A stretch of DNA of 5,155 nucleotides, from contig PLWR01000103.1 of NCBI GenBank assembly GCA_003165615.1, positions 9,598 to 14,752 on the forward strand. The letters run 5' to 3'. Within the stretch, counting starts at the first letter, position 1; each line of letters opens with the position of its first letter. Under the pieces are notes generated by a model that saw nothing but the letters and a program-made list of their open reading frames with translations, ran no database searches and had not been told where the DNA came from. This document shows, piece by piece, positions 5,150 to 5,155 of the stretch. The DNA comes from Acidobacteriota bacterium (lineage in GTDB: Bacteria > Acidobacteriota > Terriglobia > UBA7540). Both the position numbers and the translations under genes were made by a program.

Positions 5150-5155
5150 CTAGCC

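Overview
The window looks like chromosomal DNA from a GC-rich free-living bacterium, most likely an Acidobacteriota (Terriglobia-like) species. The basis is the mix of gene content (a secreted GH36 glycosidase with an NPCBM module, a LexA with a long linker, a secreted Sm-like/PsbP-like protein) and of intergenic hairpins and CTGA-rich repeats. This taxonomic call is an inference from style; there is no rRNA or other marker gene here.

Layout. 1-162 is non-coding and holds a perfect 15-bp hairpin and a second, longer imperfect hairpin, both downstream of the first gene. 163-2685 (minus strand) encodes an exported GH36-type alpha-galactosidase. 2686-3341 is a divergent intergenic region of about 650 bp. 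It contains a sigma70-like promoter for the glycosidase with a tandem 11-bp repeat just upstream, a 12-bp palindrome, a 72-nt tRNA-like inverted repeat, and a sigma70-like promoter for lexA whose spacer carries an 8-bp direct repeat with an 11-bp period. A repeat-rich leader precedes lexA. 3342-4061 (plus) is lexA, followed after 16 nt by 4078-4980 (plus), a secreted two-domain protein of unknown role. 4981-5149 is bounded by near-perfect inverted repeats and looks like a miniature inverted-repeat element (MITE) inserted directly behind that gene's stop codon.

Functional picture. Two unrelated transcription units diverge from the central intergenic region. One is probably a regulated carbohydrate-scavenging gene. 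The other is an SOS repressor gene that is probably co-transcribed with an envelope protein. The glycosidase and LexA are ordinary, well-supported families. The less ordinary material is regulatory and repetitive: the helically phased direct repeat in the lexA promoter, the tandem repeat at an activator position on the glycosidase promoter, the LexA linker insertion, the lexA/secreted-protein pairing, and the terminal mobile-like element. I found no CRISPR array, phage module, toxin-antitoxin pair, defence system or complete RNA gene.
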